Source of the DNA: Flaviaestuariibacter flavus
GTDB taxonomy: Bacteria; Bacteroidota; Bacteroidia; Chitinophagales; Chitinophagaceae
DNA length: 64,000 bases
Assembly: GCF_004337505.1 (NCBI RefSeq)
Contig: NZ_SJZI01000042.1
Location: 310,001-374,000 of the forward strand
Direction of reading: 5' to 3'
The notes under the pieces were generated by a model that saw only the letters and a list, made by a program, of their open reading frames with translations, was not told the origin of the DNA and did not search any database. A program made the position numbers and the translations under genes. Shown here piece after piece: positions 23,588 through 35,400 of this stretch (positions within the stretch are counted from its first letter, which is position 1; each line of letters begins with the position of its first letter).

Positions 23588-26500
23588 ATGAAAGCGAAAT
23601 TATACCTCTCCGTTTTATTCTGCCTGTTCGCCGCACTGGCTTTCGGCCAGGGGCGTACTGTCAGCGGCCGCGTGGTGGCAGACAGTGCCCACGAGGCACT
23701 GGCCGGCGTCACCGTTACGGTGAAAGGCACCAGGCGCAGCGCGCAAACGGGCGCCGACGGCCGCTACAGCATCGAGGTTCCCGATAAGGGCGCGGTGCTG
23801 GTGTTCTCCTCGGCGAGCTACAATCGCCAGGAGGTGCCGGTGGGCTCCAAGTCGACCGTGGACGTAACGCTCAGCACCAATGCCACCGTGCTCAACGACG
23901 TGGTGGTGATCGGCTACCAGACCGTACGCCGCAAAGACCTGCTGGCTTCGGTGTCTTCGGTAAGCGCCCGCGACCTGAAAGACATTCCCATCAACTCCGC
24001 CGCCGAGGCCCTCAACGGCCGTCTTGCCGGCGTTACCGCCACCACGGCCGAAGGTTCGCCCGACGCCCAGGTGCGCATCCGTGTACGCGGCGGCATGTCG
24101 ATCAACCAGGACAACACCCCCCTCTACGTAATTGATGGAGTGATCGTGGAGAACGGCCTCTCCACGATCTCGCCGCAGGATATCCAGTCTATCGATGTGC
24201 TGAAGGACGCCGCCGCCACCGCTATCTACGGTGCCCGTGGCGCCAACGGCGTGGTGGTGATCACCACCAAGAGCGGCAAGCCCGGACGCACCGTGGTTTC
24301 GCTCAATGCCTTCTGGGGCATCCGCAAGCTGGCCCGCAAGCTCGATGTGCTCAATCCTTACGACTACGTTTTCTACCAGTCGGAGCGCTCGCGCGGCTCC
24401 AGTACCGACAGCACCACCTTCACCAATAACTTCGGTCATAGCTGGGATACGCTCGACGTATACCGCAACATCGGAAGCGTAGACTGGCAGGACAAAGTGT
24501 TTGGCCGCACCGGTGGGATGCAGACCTATAACCTCACAGTAGGCGGCGGCGGCAACAAGGGTACCTTTAACTTCGGCGGCACCTACAACAAGGAGAAGGC
24601 CATCGTGATCAACTCCAACTTCGAGCGCTACCTGTTCAATGCCAAGGGCGACTACAAGATCACCAACCGCATCAAGCTGGGTGTGGGCGGCCGCTACTCG
24701 CAGCAGGATGTGGAAGGCGCCGGCGTTTCGTCGGACCAGGGCACAGCCTACAACCGCCTCCGCAATGCCGTTCGTTACCGTCCTTTCACTTCCGGACTTC
24801 AAACAGAAGAAGATGCCGACCCGCTGGCCGATCCGAACGTGGGCAACGGCCTGAACCTGGTAAACCCGCTGATCCTGGCCCGCTCGGAATACCGGAAAAA
24901 ATCGACCGAGGCATACAATATCAACGCCACGCTGACGGTGAATCTTCTGAAGAACCTGGTCTTCCGCTCTGCTTTCGGCTACGACCGCAACAACGTGATC
25001 GATCGCCAGTTCTCCGACTCCAACACCAACTACGCCATCGTACAGGGCGGCCGCAAACCGGTGGCGCAGCTGGATACCACCTCGCGCACCATCTACAATA
25101 ACTCCAACGTACTGACTTACTCGCTGAAGGGTATCGGGAAGAAGCATGACTTCGACTTCCTCCTCGGCCAGGAGATCTACCTCGAGGAAGGCGACCGCCG
25201 CAACAGCCTTTACCGAAACTACCCCACCTACACTCCCTACAACACCGCCTTCAAGGAAACGGGTATGGCCCAGTATTTCGATGGCTACCCGCGCCGCTAC
25301 CGCTACGAAACCGCGATCGCTTCCTTCTTTGGCCGCGTGTCGTATGGCTACAAGGACAAATACCTTTTCTCCGCCAACCTGCGCGCCGATGGTACTTCCA
25401 AGTTTGACCAGCCCAAGCAGTGGGGCTACTTCCCGTCGGCTTCGGTGGCCTGGCGCATGAGCAAGGAGAAGTTCATGAAAGAAGTGCGCTTTATCAGCGA
25501 CATGAAAGTGCGTTTCGGCTACGGCAAGATCGGCAACTCACGCATCACCGACTACCGCTACCTCGCCAACTACTCCACCAACGGCACGTACTACTACGGT
25601 ATCAACGGGTCGACGGTATATGCCACCTTCCCGCCGGCACTGGAAAACCCCGAGCTGATGTGGGAGTCGACAGTGAACCGCAACCTTGGCTTCGACATTT
25701 CCTTCTTTAGAAACCGCCTCAGCCTGAGCGTGGATATCTATAACAACAGCTCCGACCACCTGCTGCTCGACGTTCCCATCGCCCCTACGTATGGCTATAC
25801 CTCGCAGCTGCAGAACGTGGGCAAGACCTCGAACAAGGGCGTCGAGTTTCAGCTGAACGGCACCGTGGCCCAGGGCCGCAACTTCTCGTGGACGGCGAAC
25901 TTCAACATCGCTACCAACAAGGGCCGGATCGTTGCCCTCGGGCCCGGCCAGTCGCAGACCTTCGCGGCTCCCAGCTGGGGTGTTTCGGGTCAGCCGACCG
26001 ACTACCTGCTGCGCATCGGCCAGCCGGTGGGCACCATTTATGGCCTCGTTACGGATGGCTTCTACACAACTGCCGACTTTAACTACAACTACACCAATGG
26101 CACCTATACGCTGAAGCCCGGCGTCGTTAACAGCGGCCCGGTGATCGGAACGGTGCAGCCCGGATCGATCCGCTTCAAAGACATCAACGGTGACGGTAAG
26201 GTGGACCTGGACAACGACCGCACCATCATCGGCAACGCCAACCCGAAGTTCACCGGCGGCCTCAACCAGCAGTTTACCTACAAGAACTGGGATGCCAGCG
26301 TGTTTGTGAACTTCTCCGTAGGCAACGACGTTTACAACGCCAACAAGATCGAGCTGACCAATGGCTACGCCAACAACGCCAATATGCTCGACATTATGGC
26401 GGATCGCTGGAAGGTGGTGCTGCCCAATGGCCAGACCGCCCAGTGGGTGAACGGCACTACGGTGTACGGCATTCCGCCGGACCAGCTGGAGCGCCTCAAC

Positions 26501-26815
26501 GCGAATGCCACCATCTGGCAGCCGCTGAAGGGTACCGGCGCCTTCTATCCCCATTCCTGGGCGATCGAAGACGGCTCCTTCCTCCGTCTCAACAACGTCA
26601 CCATCGGCTATAGCCTGCCGCAGTTCTCGATCGGCCGCATGAAGATCTCCAGGCTGCGCTTCTACTTCACAGGTAACAACCTGGCCATCCTTACGAGCTA
26701 CACGGGCTACGATCCGGAGGTGAGCGTACGCAACAACCCCGTGACGCCGGGCCTCGACTATTCGGCCTACCCGAAAAGCCGCAGCTACATCTTCGGTCTG
26801 AACGCACAATTCTAA
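23588..26815 (+). CDS. SusC-like TonB-dependent outer-membrane transporter (pectin locus)
   Basis: This 1075-aa protein has a signal peptide (LAALAFGQ). A CarboxypepD_reg-like domain at ~22-105 (VSGRVVADSAHEALAGVTV) is followed by the TonB-box/plug motif LNDVVVIGYQTVRRKD, the plug domain (AEALNGRLAGVT; LYVIDGVIVENG; IYGARGANGVVVITTK) and a beta-barrel to a C-terminal Phe (FGLNAQF). There is no N-terminal STN domain, so it is a transporter, not an anti-sigma transducer. Its gene is followed 16 bp later by susD. By context it imports pectin oligosaccharides across the outer membrane; the substrate is inferred from neighbouring enzymes. It is the first gene of the operon behind operator site 3. 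Confidence 0.95.
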   Translation: MKAKLYLSVLFCLFAALAFGQGRTVSGRVVADSAHEALAGVTVTVKGTRRSAQTGADGRYSIEVPDKGAVLVFSSASYNRQEVPVGSKSTVDVTLSTNATVLNDVVVIGYQTVRRKDLLASVSSVSARDLKDIPINSAAEALNGRLAGVTATTAEGSPDAQVRIRVRGGMSINQDNTPLYVIDGVIVENGLSTISPQDIQSIDVLKDAAATAIYGARGANGVVVITTKSGKPGRTVVSLNAFWGIRKLARKLDVLNPYDYVFYQSERSRGSSTDSTTFTNNFGHSWDTLDVYRNIGSVDWQDKVFGRTGGMQTYNLTVGGGGNKGTFNFGGTYNKEKAIVINSNFERYLFNAKGDYKITNRIKLGVGGRYSQQDVEGAGVSSDQGTAYNRLRNAVRYRPFTSGLQTEEDADPLADPNVGNGLNLVNPLILARSEYRKKSTEAYNINATLTVNLLKNLVFRSAFGYDRNNVIDRQFSDSNTNYAIVQGGRKPVAQLDTTSRTIYNNSNVLTYSLKGIGKKHDFDFLLGQEIYLEEGDRRNSLYRNYPTYTPYNTAFKETGMAQYFDGYPRRYRYETAIASFFGRVSYGYKDKYLFSANLRADGTSKFDQPKQWGYFPSASVAWRMSKEKFMKEVRFISDMKVRFGYGKIGNSRITDYRYLANYSTNGTYYYGINGSTVYATFPPALENPELMWESTVNRNLGFDISFFRNRLSLSVDIYNNSSDHLLLDVPIAPTYGYTSQLQNVGKTSNKGVEFQLNGTVAQGRNFSWTANFNIATNKGRIVALGPGQSQTFAAPSWGVSGQPTDYLLRIGQPVGTIYGLVTDGFYTTADFNYNYTNGTYTLKPGVVNSGPVIGTVQPGSIRFKDINGDGKVDLDNDRTIIGNANPKFTGGLNQQFTYKNWDASVFVNFSVGNDVYNANKIELTNGYANNANMLDIMADRWKVVLPNGQTAQWVNGTTVYGIPPDQLERLNANATIWQPLKGTGAFYPHSWAIEDGSFLRLNNVTIGYSLPQFSIGRMKISRLRFYFTGNNLAILTSYTGYDPEVSVRNNPVTPGLDYSAYPKSRSYIFGLNAQF

Positions 26816-26831
26816 TCAACGAAAACTCCAG

Positions 26832-28724
26832 ATGCACCGCTATATGAAAGCAGTAAATCCCCGCAAGCTGACCATTGCCGCACTGGTTGCCCTGGCACTC
26901 GCCGGCGGCGGCTGCCATAAGTTCCTCGACCGGCAACCGATCACCGAGCAAAGCCCCGAGGCGGTATTCAGCTCCGTTCAGGGTGCTTATGGCGCGCTGA
27001 TCTCGGCCTACAGCCGCCTCGTGGGCGACAACGGCTATGGTATCCGCCTCAGCCTGTATTACACGGTAGACAATGACGAGATGCAGGGCCCGACGGGCAA
27101 CGTAGGTACCAGCGACAACGACCGCCGCGACATCGCGCGCTATGCCGCAACTGCAGGCAACGCCCAGATCGCAGGTCCGTTCAACCAGCTGTTCCAGGGC
27201 ATCGAGTTCGCCAACCAGTGTATCGACAATATCCCGAACATGGCGCTGTATGCCAGCGGCAGCGAGCAGGAGCAAAAGCAGCTCCGCCGCATGTACGGCG
27301 AGGCGCTCACGCTCCGCGCCCAGTTCTACTTCGAGGCGATCCGCAACTGGGGCGACCTGCCGGCGCACTTCCAGTCGGCCTCCAAGTCGGCCGGGGCCAC
27401 GCCCTACCCCGCCCGCGTTGACCGCGACACGCTGTACGACCGCATTATTGCCGACCTGCGCGTGGCCGAAGACCTCGTGCCTTGGCGCAACGAGCTCGCC
27501 CAGATCGGCGACGCGCCCAATGAGCGTATCACCAAGGGTACGGTCAAAGGCCTGCGCGCCCGCATCGCCCTCTTCCGGGGCGGCTACTCACTGCGCAACA
27601 GCGCCCAGATGGAGCGCCGCAGCGACTATCTTACCTATTACACCATCGCCCGCCAGGAAGCGAGCGAGATCATGGCTTCCGGCCAGCATAGCCTCAACCC
27701 GAGCTTCCGCGGACTTTGGAAAGACCAGGTGTGCGCCCGTGTGTCGGCCGACCCGAACGGCGAGCTGATGTTCCAGGCCAGTGGCGTTGGCCAGGCTGGA
27801 GCTGAAGATACCAAGCTGGGTTACTACAACGGCCCCACGGTGGGTGGCACCGGCAACCGCGCCATCAACGTGCTGCCGACTTACTTCTACGCATTCCAGC
27901 CCGGCGACCTGCGCCGCGACGTTACCTGCGCACCCTATATCGTTGGTGCCGACGGCAGAACGAAGACCGGCCAGGTGATCACCTCGATCAATGACGGCAA
28001 ATACCGCCGCGACTGGATCACGCCCGAAGTGGCGGCCAACAGCCAGGCCCAGTACTTCAGCCTCAAGTGGCAGATCCTGCGCTACGCCGACGTGCTGCTG
28101 ATGTTTGCCGAGGCCGACAACGAAGTCAATAACGGCCCCAGCGCCGCTGCCTATGAAGCCGTGAACATGGTACGGCGTCGTGGCTTTGGTAAGCCCCTCA
28201 ACACACCCGATGCTACGGTGGACCTGCCGGCCGGCCTGAGCAAGACCGACTTTTTCAATGCCATCGTGCGCGAGCGCTCGCTTGAGCTGGGTGGCGAGGG
28301 TGTACGCAAGTTCGACCTCATTCGCTGGAACCTGCTCGCCGCCAAAATCAGCGAGACGAAACAGCAGCTTACGCAGATGTCGACGGCTTCGGGTATCTAC
28401 GCCAACCTCCCGGCCCGGATGTATTACCGCACCAACATTCCGACGGGAACGCCGCCCCCGATCCAGCAGAACACCGGCACTGCCGACGACAGCACCCTGT
28501 GGGCGAATTCGTTCTACGCACCGACTCCTTCTTCGGCGCCGGCCAATGCCACCGCGTTGAACTGGGTCGTGAAGCCCACCTCGTCGGCCCCGGTGAATGC
28601 CATCGGTACGACGGCCCTGGCGCGCTTTGCCCTCGGCTTCCAGGCCGGCCGCTCGGAGTTGCTGCCCATCCCGCAGGCGGCACGCGACGCCAACCCTGCC
28701 CTTACTCAAAACCCGGGCTACTAA
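26832..28724 (+). CDS. SusD/RagB family glycan-binding lipoprotein
   Basis: This 630-aa protein has a lipoprotein signal ending LAGGGC (Cys near residue 27); an internal start at 26844 (MKAVNPRK) would also keep it. It has the SusD N-terminal TPR-like helices (FLDRQPITEQSPEAVFSS; RRMYGEALTLRAQFYFEAIRNWGDLP) and the C-terminal RagB/SusD signature (ILRYADVLLMFAEADNEVNNGPSAAAYEAVNMVRRR; ERSLELGGEGVRKFDLIRW). It is the surface lid and binding partner of the SusC transporter 16 bp upstream. Pectin fragments are the expected ligand from context. Confidence 0.95.
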   Translation: MHRYMKAVNPRKLTIAALVALALAGGGCHKFLDRQPITEQSPEAVFSSVQGAYGALISAYSRLVGDNGYGIRLSLYYTVDNDEMQGPTGNVGTSDNDRRDIARYAATAGNAQIAGPFNQLFQGIEFANQCIDNIPNMALYASGSEQEQKQLRRMYGEALTLRAQFYFEAIRNWGDLPAHFQSASKSAGATPYPARVDRDTLYDRIIADLRVAEDLVPWRNELAQIGDAPNERITKGTVKGLRARIALFRGGYSLRNSAQMERRSDYLTYYTIARQEASEIMASGQHSLNPSFRGLWKDQVCARVSADPNGELMFQASGVGQAGAEDTKLGYYNGPTVGGTGNRAINVLPTYFYAFQPGDLRRDVTCAPYIVGADGRTKTGQVITSINDGKYRRDWITPEVAANSQAQYFSLKWQILRYADVLLMFAEADNEVNNGPSAAAYEAVNMVRRRGFGKPLNTPDATVDLPAGLSKTDFFNAIVRERSLELGGEGVRKFDLIRWNLLAAKISETKQQLTQMSTASGIYANLPARMYYRTNIPTGTPPPIQQNTGTADDSTLWANSFYAPTPSSAPANATALNWVVKPTSSAPVNAIGTTALARFALGFQAGRSELLPIPQAARDANPALTQNPGY

Positions 28725-28745
28725 GCCCCTCGCCTCAGATTGCTT

Positions 28746-29495
28746 ATGAAACTCCGGCTGACTGCGATACTTTGCCTGGCCCTGCTGGCCTTTGCGCATC
28801 CCCCGCGCCGCACCAAGGTGTACCTGGTGGGCGACTCCACCTGCGCCAATAAGGAAGTGCGCGCCTATCCCGAAACGGGCTGGGGCATGCCCTTTGCCAA
28901 CTTCTTCGATTCAACCGTTGAAGTAGACAACCGCGCCAAGAACGGGCGCAGCACAAGGACCTTCATCTCTGAAGGGCTGTGGCAGCCGGTGGCCGACAAC
29001 CTGCAGGCGGGAGACTATGTCTTTATACAGTTTGGACACAACGACGAGTCCAAAGAAAAGACCGACCGTTACACCACGCCGGAGCAATACACCGCCAACA
29101 TCCTGCGCTTCATTGCCGAAACCCGCGCCAAAAAAGCGGTGCCGGTGCTGCTGACGCCCGTGTCGCGCCGCAAGTTCGACAATGATGGCAACGCGGTGGA
29201 AACGCACGAGGAGTATGCCCCGCTGGTGCGCCGCATTGCGCAGGAGCAAGGCATCGCCTTCATCGATGCGGACGAAAAGACCAAGGCGCTCTACCAGCAA
29301 TTCGGCCCCGAGTATTCGAAGCTGCTCTTCCTCCAGCTGGAGAAGGGCGAGCATCCCAATTACCCCGACGGAAAGAACGACAATACCCACTTCAATGAGC
29401 TGGGCGCCCGCAAGGTGGCCCAGATCATCCTGCAGGGTGTACGCGACCTCAATCTTGAGCTGGCCGCGCACATCCGCAAACCCATTCAAAAATGA
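28746..29495 (+). CDS. Rhamnogalacturonan acetylesterase-like SGNH hydrolase (CE12)
   Basis: This is ~249 aa from the ATG at 28746; a TTG two codons earlier is less likely. It has a signal peptide (LTAILCLALLAFAHP). SGNH blocks: VGDSTC with the nucleophile Ser, NRAKNGRST with the block II Gly, FGHND with the block III Asn, and DNTHFNELGA with the catalytic Asp and His. The GDST/GHND/D-TH pattern is typical of CE12 esterases such as RhgT and YesT, which remove acetyl groups from rhamnogalacturonan. No CTD is present, so a periplasmic location is likely. Its stop overlaps the start of the pectate lyase gene (ATGA at 29492), which indicates translational coupling. Confidence 0.88.
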   Translation: MKLRLTAILCLALLAFAHPPRRTKVYLVGDSTCANKEVRAYPETGWGMPFANFFDSTVEVDNRAKNGRSTRTFISEGLWQPVADNLQAGDYVFIQFGHNDESKEKTDRYTTPEQYTANILRFIAETRAKKAVPVLLTPVSRRKFDNDGNAVETHEEYAPLVRRIAQEQGIAFIDADEKTKALYQQFGPEYSKLLFLQLEKGEHPNYPDGKNDNTHFNELGARKVAQIILQGVRDLNLELAAHIRKPIQK

Positions 29496-32400
29496 TTCAT
29501 CACGCACAACCTGCATCTATGCAATACAATGCTACACTCCCTTCATTTTTCCGCACAAGGGTAACCGCATTCCTGGTGCTCCTGCTGCTTGCGGGCCTAT
29601 CGGCCGACGCGCAGCTGGTGGCCTTCCCGGGAGCCGAAGGCGCGGGCCGCTTCGCTACCGGCGGCCGCGGTACGGCGGCGACGCCGACCACGGTTTACGC
29701 CGTTACGACGCTCGCCGACGATGTGAGCAATCCCGCGGTTGGAAGCCTGCGGCATGCATTGGCACAGAATGTTAGCAGCCGCACCATCGTATTCCGCGTA
29801 AGCGGCACCATCCGCCTCGCCGGCCCCCTCTCCGTTAAACAGAATACCACGATCGCGGGGCAGACCGCGCCCGGCGCCGGCATCTGCATCGCCGACCACC
29901 CGGTGATCATCAGTGGCAATAACGTCATCATCCGTTACATGCGCTTCCGCCTTGGCGATAAAAACCAGGCGGCGGTGAACGGCAACGACGACGCGCTCGG
30001 CACCAATGGCAACGGCTATAAGAACCTCCTGATCGATCATTGCTCGGTGAGCTGGTCGAACGACGAGGCCCTGTCGGTATACAGCGGCGACAGCACCACG
30101 CTCCAGTGGAATATCGTATCGGAGCCCCTAAACCTGTCGTATCACAACGAAGGCTCGGGCGTGGAAAGCCACGGCTACGGCGGCATCATGGGCGGCCGCA
30201 AGGTGTCCATCCACCACAACCTCTTTGCGCATTGCTACAGCCGCACGCCGCGCTTCGACGGCACGCGCAACCTGGGCAACAGCGCCGCCGGACTCGAGAA
30301 CGTCGAGTTCGTCAACAACGTGCTCTACAACTGGGGCATCAACAACGTTTACGGCGGCGAAGGCGGCAACTACAATATCATCGGCAACTACTACAAATAC
30401 GGTCCTTCCACCAACAGCGGTGTGCGTTTCCGCGTGGCGAACCCGTACAAGCAAACCAGCAGCCCCGCGATCCCCTATGGTAAGTATTACCTGGCGGGCA
30501 ACTACGTGGACGGCTCGGCCACCAACACCGCCAACAACTGGCGCGGCGTGACGATGGACGGCGGCAGCGCCGCCGATACGGCGCTGGCAAAGGCAACGAC
30601 GCCCTTCAGCATCAGCACGCTCGCAGCGCAGGATGCAGCGGCGGCCTACAGCCTCGTGCTGCAGCAGGCCGGCGCTACCCTGCCTATCCGCGATTCGCTC
30701 GACCAGCGCATCGTAAACGATGTGATGAACCGCACCGGCCGCATCATCGACGTTCAGGGCGGCTACCCGCGCCTGACGCCCTTCGCCACTTCGCAGAGCG
30801 CCTGGCCGACGCTTGTTGGCGGCACTGCACCCGTGGATACGGACAACGACGGCATGCCCGACAGCTACGAGACGGCCAACAGCCTCAACCCTAACGACGC
30901 CGCCGACCGCGAGGGCATCGCTGCCAACGGTTACACCAACCTGGAGAACTACCTCAACGGCATCACCACGACGCCGCAGTTTTCGGTGAGCGGCAACCTC
31001 TCGGGCTTCTCGCAGACGATCAGCACACCCGCGGCCGCTTCTGCTTCCCGCGCTTACAGCCTCAGCGGCTCCAACCTCACTACCGACGTTACCGTGACAG
31101 CGCCCGCCAACTTCGAAGTGTCGGCCAACGGCACTACCTGGGCAGGCACGGCCACCATCCCGGTAAGCGGCGGCAACCTGAGCAGCAGCAGCGTATATGT
31201 GCGGATGAATGCCGCCAGCGCCGGCAGCTATTCGGGTGTCATCACCAACACTACTTCTTCCATCACGCAAACGATCCCCGTGAGCGGCATCGCCACCACG
31301 GCACCGGCCGGCGTAAACGCCACGGTGGCCAAGGACGGCACGGGTAACTACACCACCGTTCAGGCAGCCATTGACGCCGTTGCAACGGGTCGCACCACGC
31401 CCTGGGTGATCTATATCAAAGACGGCAAATACCGTGAGAAGATCGTCATCCCCTCCACCAAGCCTTTTATCCAGCTGGTAGGAGAGAGTGTGGCCAATAC
31501 CATCATTTATTATGATGATCCGGCTACAACGCTTGGTACCTCGGGCTCGGCGAGCGTTACGATCAATGCTCCGGATTTTGCGGCGATGAACATCACCTTC
31601 GCCAATACTTATGGCGACGGATCGCAGGCCGTGGCCGTGCTGGTCAACAACGACCGCGCTGTATTCAAGAACTGCCGCTTCCTCGGCAACCAGGATACCT
31701 TTTACGGCAAGGGCAGCGGTACGCCGCGCGTTTACCTGAGCCAGTGCTATATCGATGGCAATATCGATTTCATCTTCGGATCGGCGATCGCTGTATTCGA
31801 CAACTGCGTGATCTATCCCAAGGCCCGCACCGCCGCCGGCAACTCATTCATCACGGCTGCCAACACGCCCACGGGCCAGAACTATGGCCTCGTGTTCCGC
31901 AACAGCATCATCGCCAACAACACAGGTGCTACCACGTATTACCTGGGCCGCCCCTGGCAGAATACAACCACCGCATCGCCGGTCATCCTCAACAACCGAA
32001 CGACCTTCCTCAACACCACGATGGGTTATACCATCAGCCCCGACGGCTGGACCACCTGGGATGCTACCACCAACACGGCAGGCATCGACTATGGTGAATT
32101 TGGCAGCAAAGACTTCCAGGGTGCGCCGGTGAACACATCGGGCCGCGTTGCCTGGGCCACCGCGCTTACCGCTGCGCAGGCAGCCAACTATACCAATGCC
32201 AACCTGTTCGGCAGCTGGGATCCCTGCGCCGTAGCAGCCAATATCTGCACCCTCCAGCAGTCGCCCATCGCCGTGTCGAACTTCCGCGGTACCAAGGGCA
32301 GCCTCAATGCTTCGGTTGACTGGAATATCAGCTGGAACATGATGGGCATCACCTATGACCTGTATCGCTCCACGTCGCGCAACAGCGGCTACAGCCTTCT

Positions 32401-35400
32401 GAGCTCGGTGACCAGCGTCAACGATACGGCTTACAACTTCAACTACACCGAGGCGCTTCCTACCTCGGGCACCGTATACTATTATTACCTTGTGGCTTCG
32501 CGCGCGGGTATGGCTTCACACACGACCGATACCATTTCGATCTCCAATCTCCAGACGATCGTAACGGCAGGTACGCTGAATGCCTTCACGCAAAATATCG
32601 GCACGCCTTCGCCGAGCCAGACCTTTACGGCTTCCGGTACCAACCTCACCGATGATGTTACTGTGACGCCCCCGGCTAACTACGAGGTGTCGACCGACGG
32701 CGCTAACTGGTTTACCAGCAGCAACCCGCTGGTGCTTACCCAGGCTGCAGGCTCCGTTGCCGCCACCCCGATCAGTGTGCGTCTCAACTCGCCTTCGATC
32801 GGCACCTGGGGCGGCAATATCGTGCTGAGCTCGGCCGGCGCCACGTCGGTGAACATGCCGGTGACCGGCAGCACGGCCATCATCGCGCCCGTAACAGAGC
32901 GCATCCTGCAGTGGTGGCCGATGACAGCCAACAACATCGACAGTGTCGGCGCCCGCGCTCCCGGTGTGGCCCCGAGCACCACGCGCTTCAACCGCATGAC
33001 GGTTTCCAACGGTACGACCGTAGCCACCGTTCCGCCTTATTCGCCCCAGCGCGGCCAAGCACTGGCGCCGCTCACCGCCACCCTCGGCGAAGGCCTGTGG
33101 TCCAGTTCCGCCGGCGGCCCCGGTGGCTCGCTCAACCGCACGATCTACGAGCAGTTCGTGATCAAAGGCGCCAACCCGGCCGTTGACTCGCTGCAGATTG
33201 ACTCGCTGATTCTGAGCGCGGCGTTCTATAACTCCACCAGCAGTACCCGCCTCGGTGTGGTCTGGTCGAAGACCGGCTTTTCTACCGCCGACTCGACCGA
33301 CGTGAGCACCACGCCGGGTGGCTTTACCAACTTTATTGTGCTCAACCAGCAGAACACGGGTCCCACCGATGTGTACCGTCTTGCCTTCAACGGCAGCACG
33401 GGTGTTAGCATCAAGCGCGGCGACTCACTTACATTCCGCATCTATTTCAGTTGCAGCTCTTCGTCAACCGGCCGCTATGCGCTGCTGAAAGATGTAATGG
33501 TAAAGGGTGCCCGCATCGACGCCACGATCCCGCCGCCGACGATCACCGTGAACCCTGCCACGCTGCCGGCCTTCTCGCAGAACCTGGGTATTCCGTCGGC
33601 TTCGCAGTCATATACCGTTTCGAGTACCGACCTCGTCAGCCCCATTCTGGTTGTACCGCCGGCCAATTATGAAGTGTCGCTCAACGGCACCACCTGGAAT
33701 AACAGCACCACGCCAATCATCCTCAACCCCGTTGGCGGTGTGGTTGCTTCAACTACCATCCAGGTGCGCCTCAACGCCAGCGCCACAGGCACCTACTCTG
33801 GTGTGATCAAGAACATGGTGGCCTCGGGCACCAACAAAGATGTGACCGTAACCGGTACTACCGCTGCGATCCCGACGATCGTTGCCGTGCCGGCCACGCT
33901 CGCTACCTTCTCGCAGACCCTGGGCTCGCCCTCTGCTACGCAGACCTATACGCTGAGCGCCTTCAACCTGGTGGGTAACCTCACGGTGACGCCTCCCGCC
34001 AACTACGAGGTTTCGGGCGATGGCGGAACTACCTGGTTCAACAGCAGCTCCCCGCTCCTGATCACACCGGTAGGCACCAGCGTTGCGCCCATCGTCATCA
34101 CCGTTCGCCTTTTTGCTCCGGCTTCGGGCACCTATGGCGGCAACATCGTACATAGCTCCGGCACTGCCGCGCTGAACCTACCGGTGAATGGCATCACTTC
34201 CGGCACCCCGACGCTGATTCAGGCAGGCACGCTGGCTCCGTTTACACAAACGGTGGGCACGCCTTCCGCTGTTCAGACCTACACGCTTTCCGGAAGCGCG
34301 CTTTCGGCAAACGTGACCGTGGCACCGCCCGCAGGATACGAAGTATCTGCCGACGGCACCAACTGGTTCACCAGCAGCAGCCCGCTTGTACTCACGCCGG
34401 CAGCCGGAACCCTGGCCACTACCACGATCAGCATTCGCCTCAACGCCGGCGCGGCCGGTACCTTTGGCGGCGACGTGGTACATGCCAGCACCGGCGCCAC
34501 CAGCGTACTCGTGCCGGTTACCGGTACGGTCGTGCCGGCTCCCGTGCTCAACGCAACGGCCAGCTTCACTCCTTTCACGCAGACCATCGGGGTAGCGCAG
34601 CCGGAGCAGACATACACCGTTTCGGGCAGCAACCTGGTTGGCGCCAACGTAACCATTACGCCTCCCGTCGGTTACGAGATCTCGCTGAACGGCACCACCT
34701 GGGTCACCAATACTACACCGATCCAGATCCCGGTGCCCGCCTCTGGCACGCTCGCTGCCACCACGATCCACGTACGCATGGCGGCCACTACTACCGGCAC
34801 CTATGGCGGTAATATCCTCCATACCGGCACCGGCTTTGCGGCCGTGAATGTTCCGGTAACCGGCACCGCGATCCTGCCGCCCACCATCACGGTGTCGAGC
34901 GCTACGCTGTCGCAGTTCTCGCAAACGATCGGCGCGCCTTCCGGTGTGCAGTCGTACACGGTTTCGGGTCAGAACCTGACCGCCGACCTGACCATCACCG
35001 CACCCGCCGGCTACCAGCTGTCGCTCGACGGCATCACCTGGAGCAGCGCCCCGCTGACCCTGGCGCCCGCCGCTGGTGTTGTGGCTGCCACGACGGTTTC
35101 GGTTCGCCTGAACGCGACCGCCGCCGGTAACTACAATGGCCCGATCGTGAACGCAAGCACCGGCGCCGCAAGCCGCAACGTGAACATCACCGGTGTTGCC
35201 GTAGTGCCGCCGTCCTTCCTGGTATCGGTGCCGCAACTGCAGCCCTTCCGCCAGATCCTCGGCTCGCCCTCGAATCCGCAGAGCTACGTGCTCAACGGCG
35301 CCGGCCTGCTCGGCCCGATCAATATCACGCCTGCCGCCGGTTACCAGGTGTCGCTCGACTCCGGTAAGACCTGGTCTTTTGTTCCGGTTACCGTTACCCC

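Noticed and set aside
28740-28745. TTG start for the acetylesterase
   Set aside because: The ATG at 28746 gives the same signal peptide and is the more usual start.
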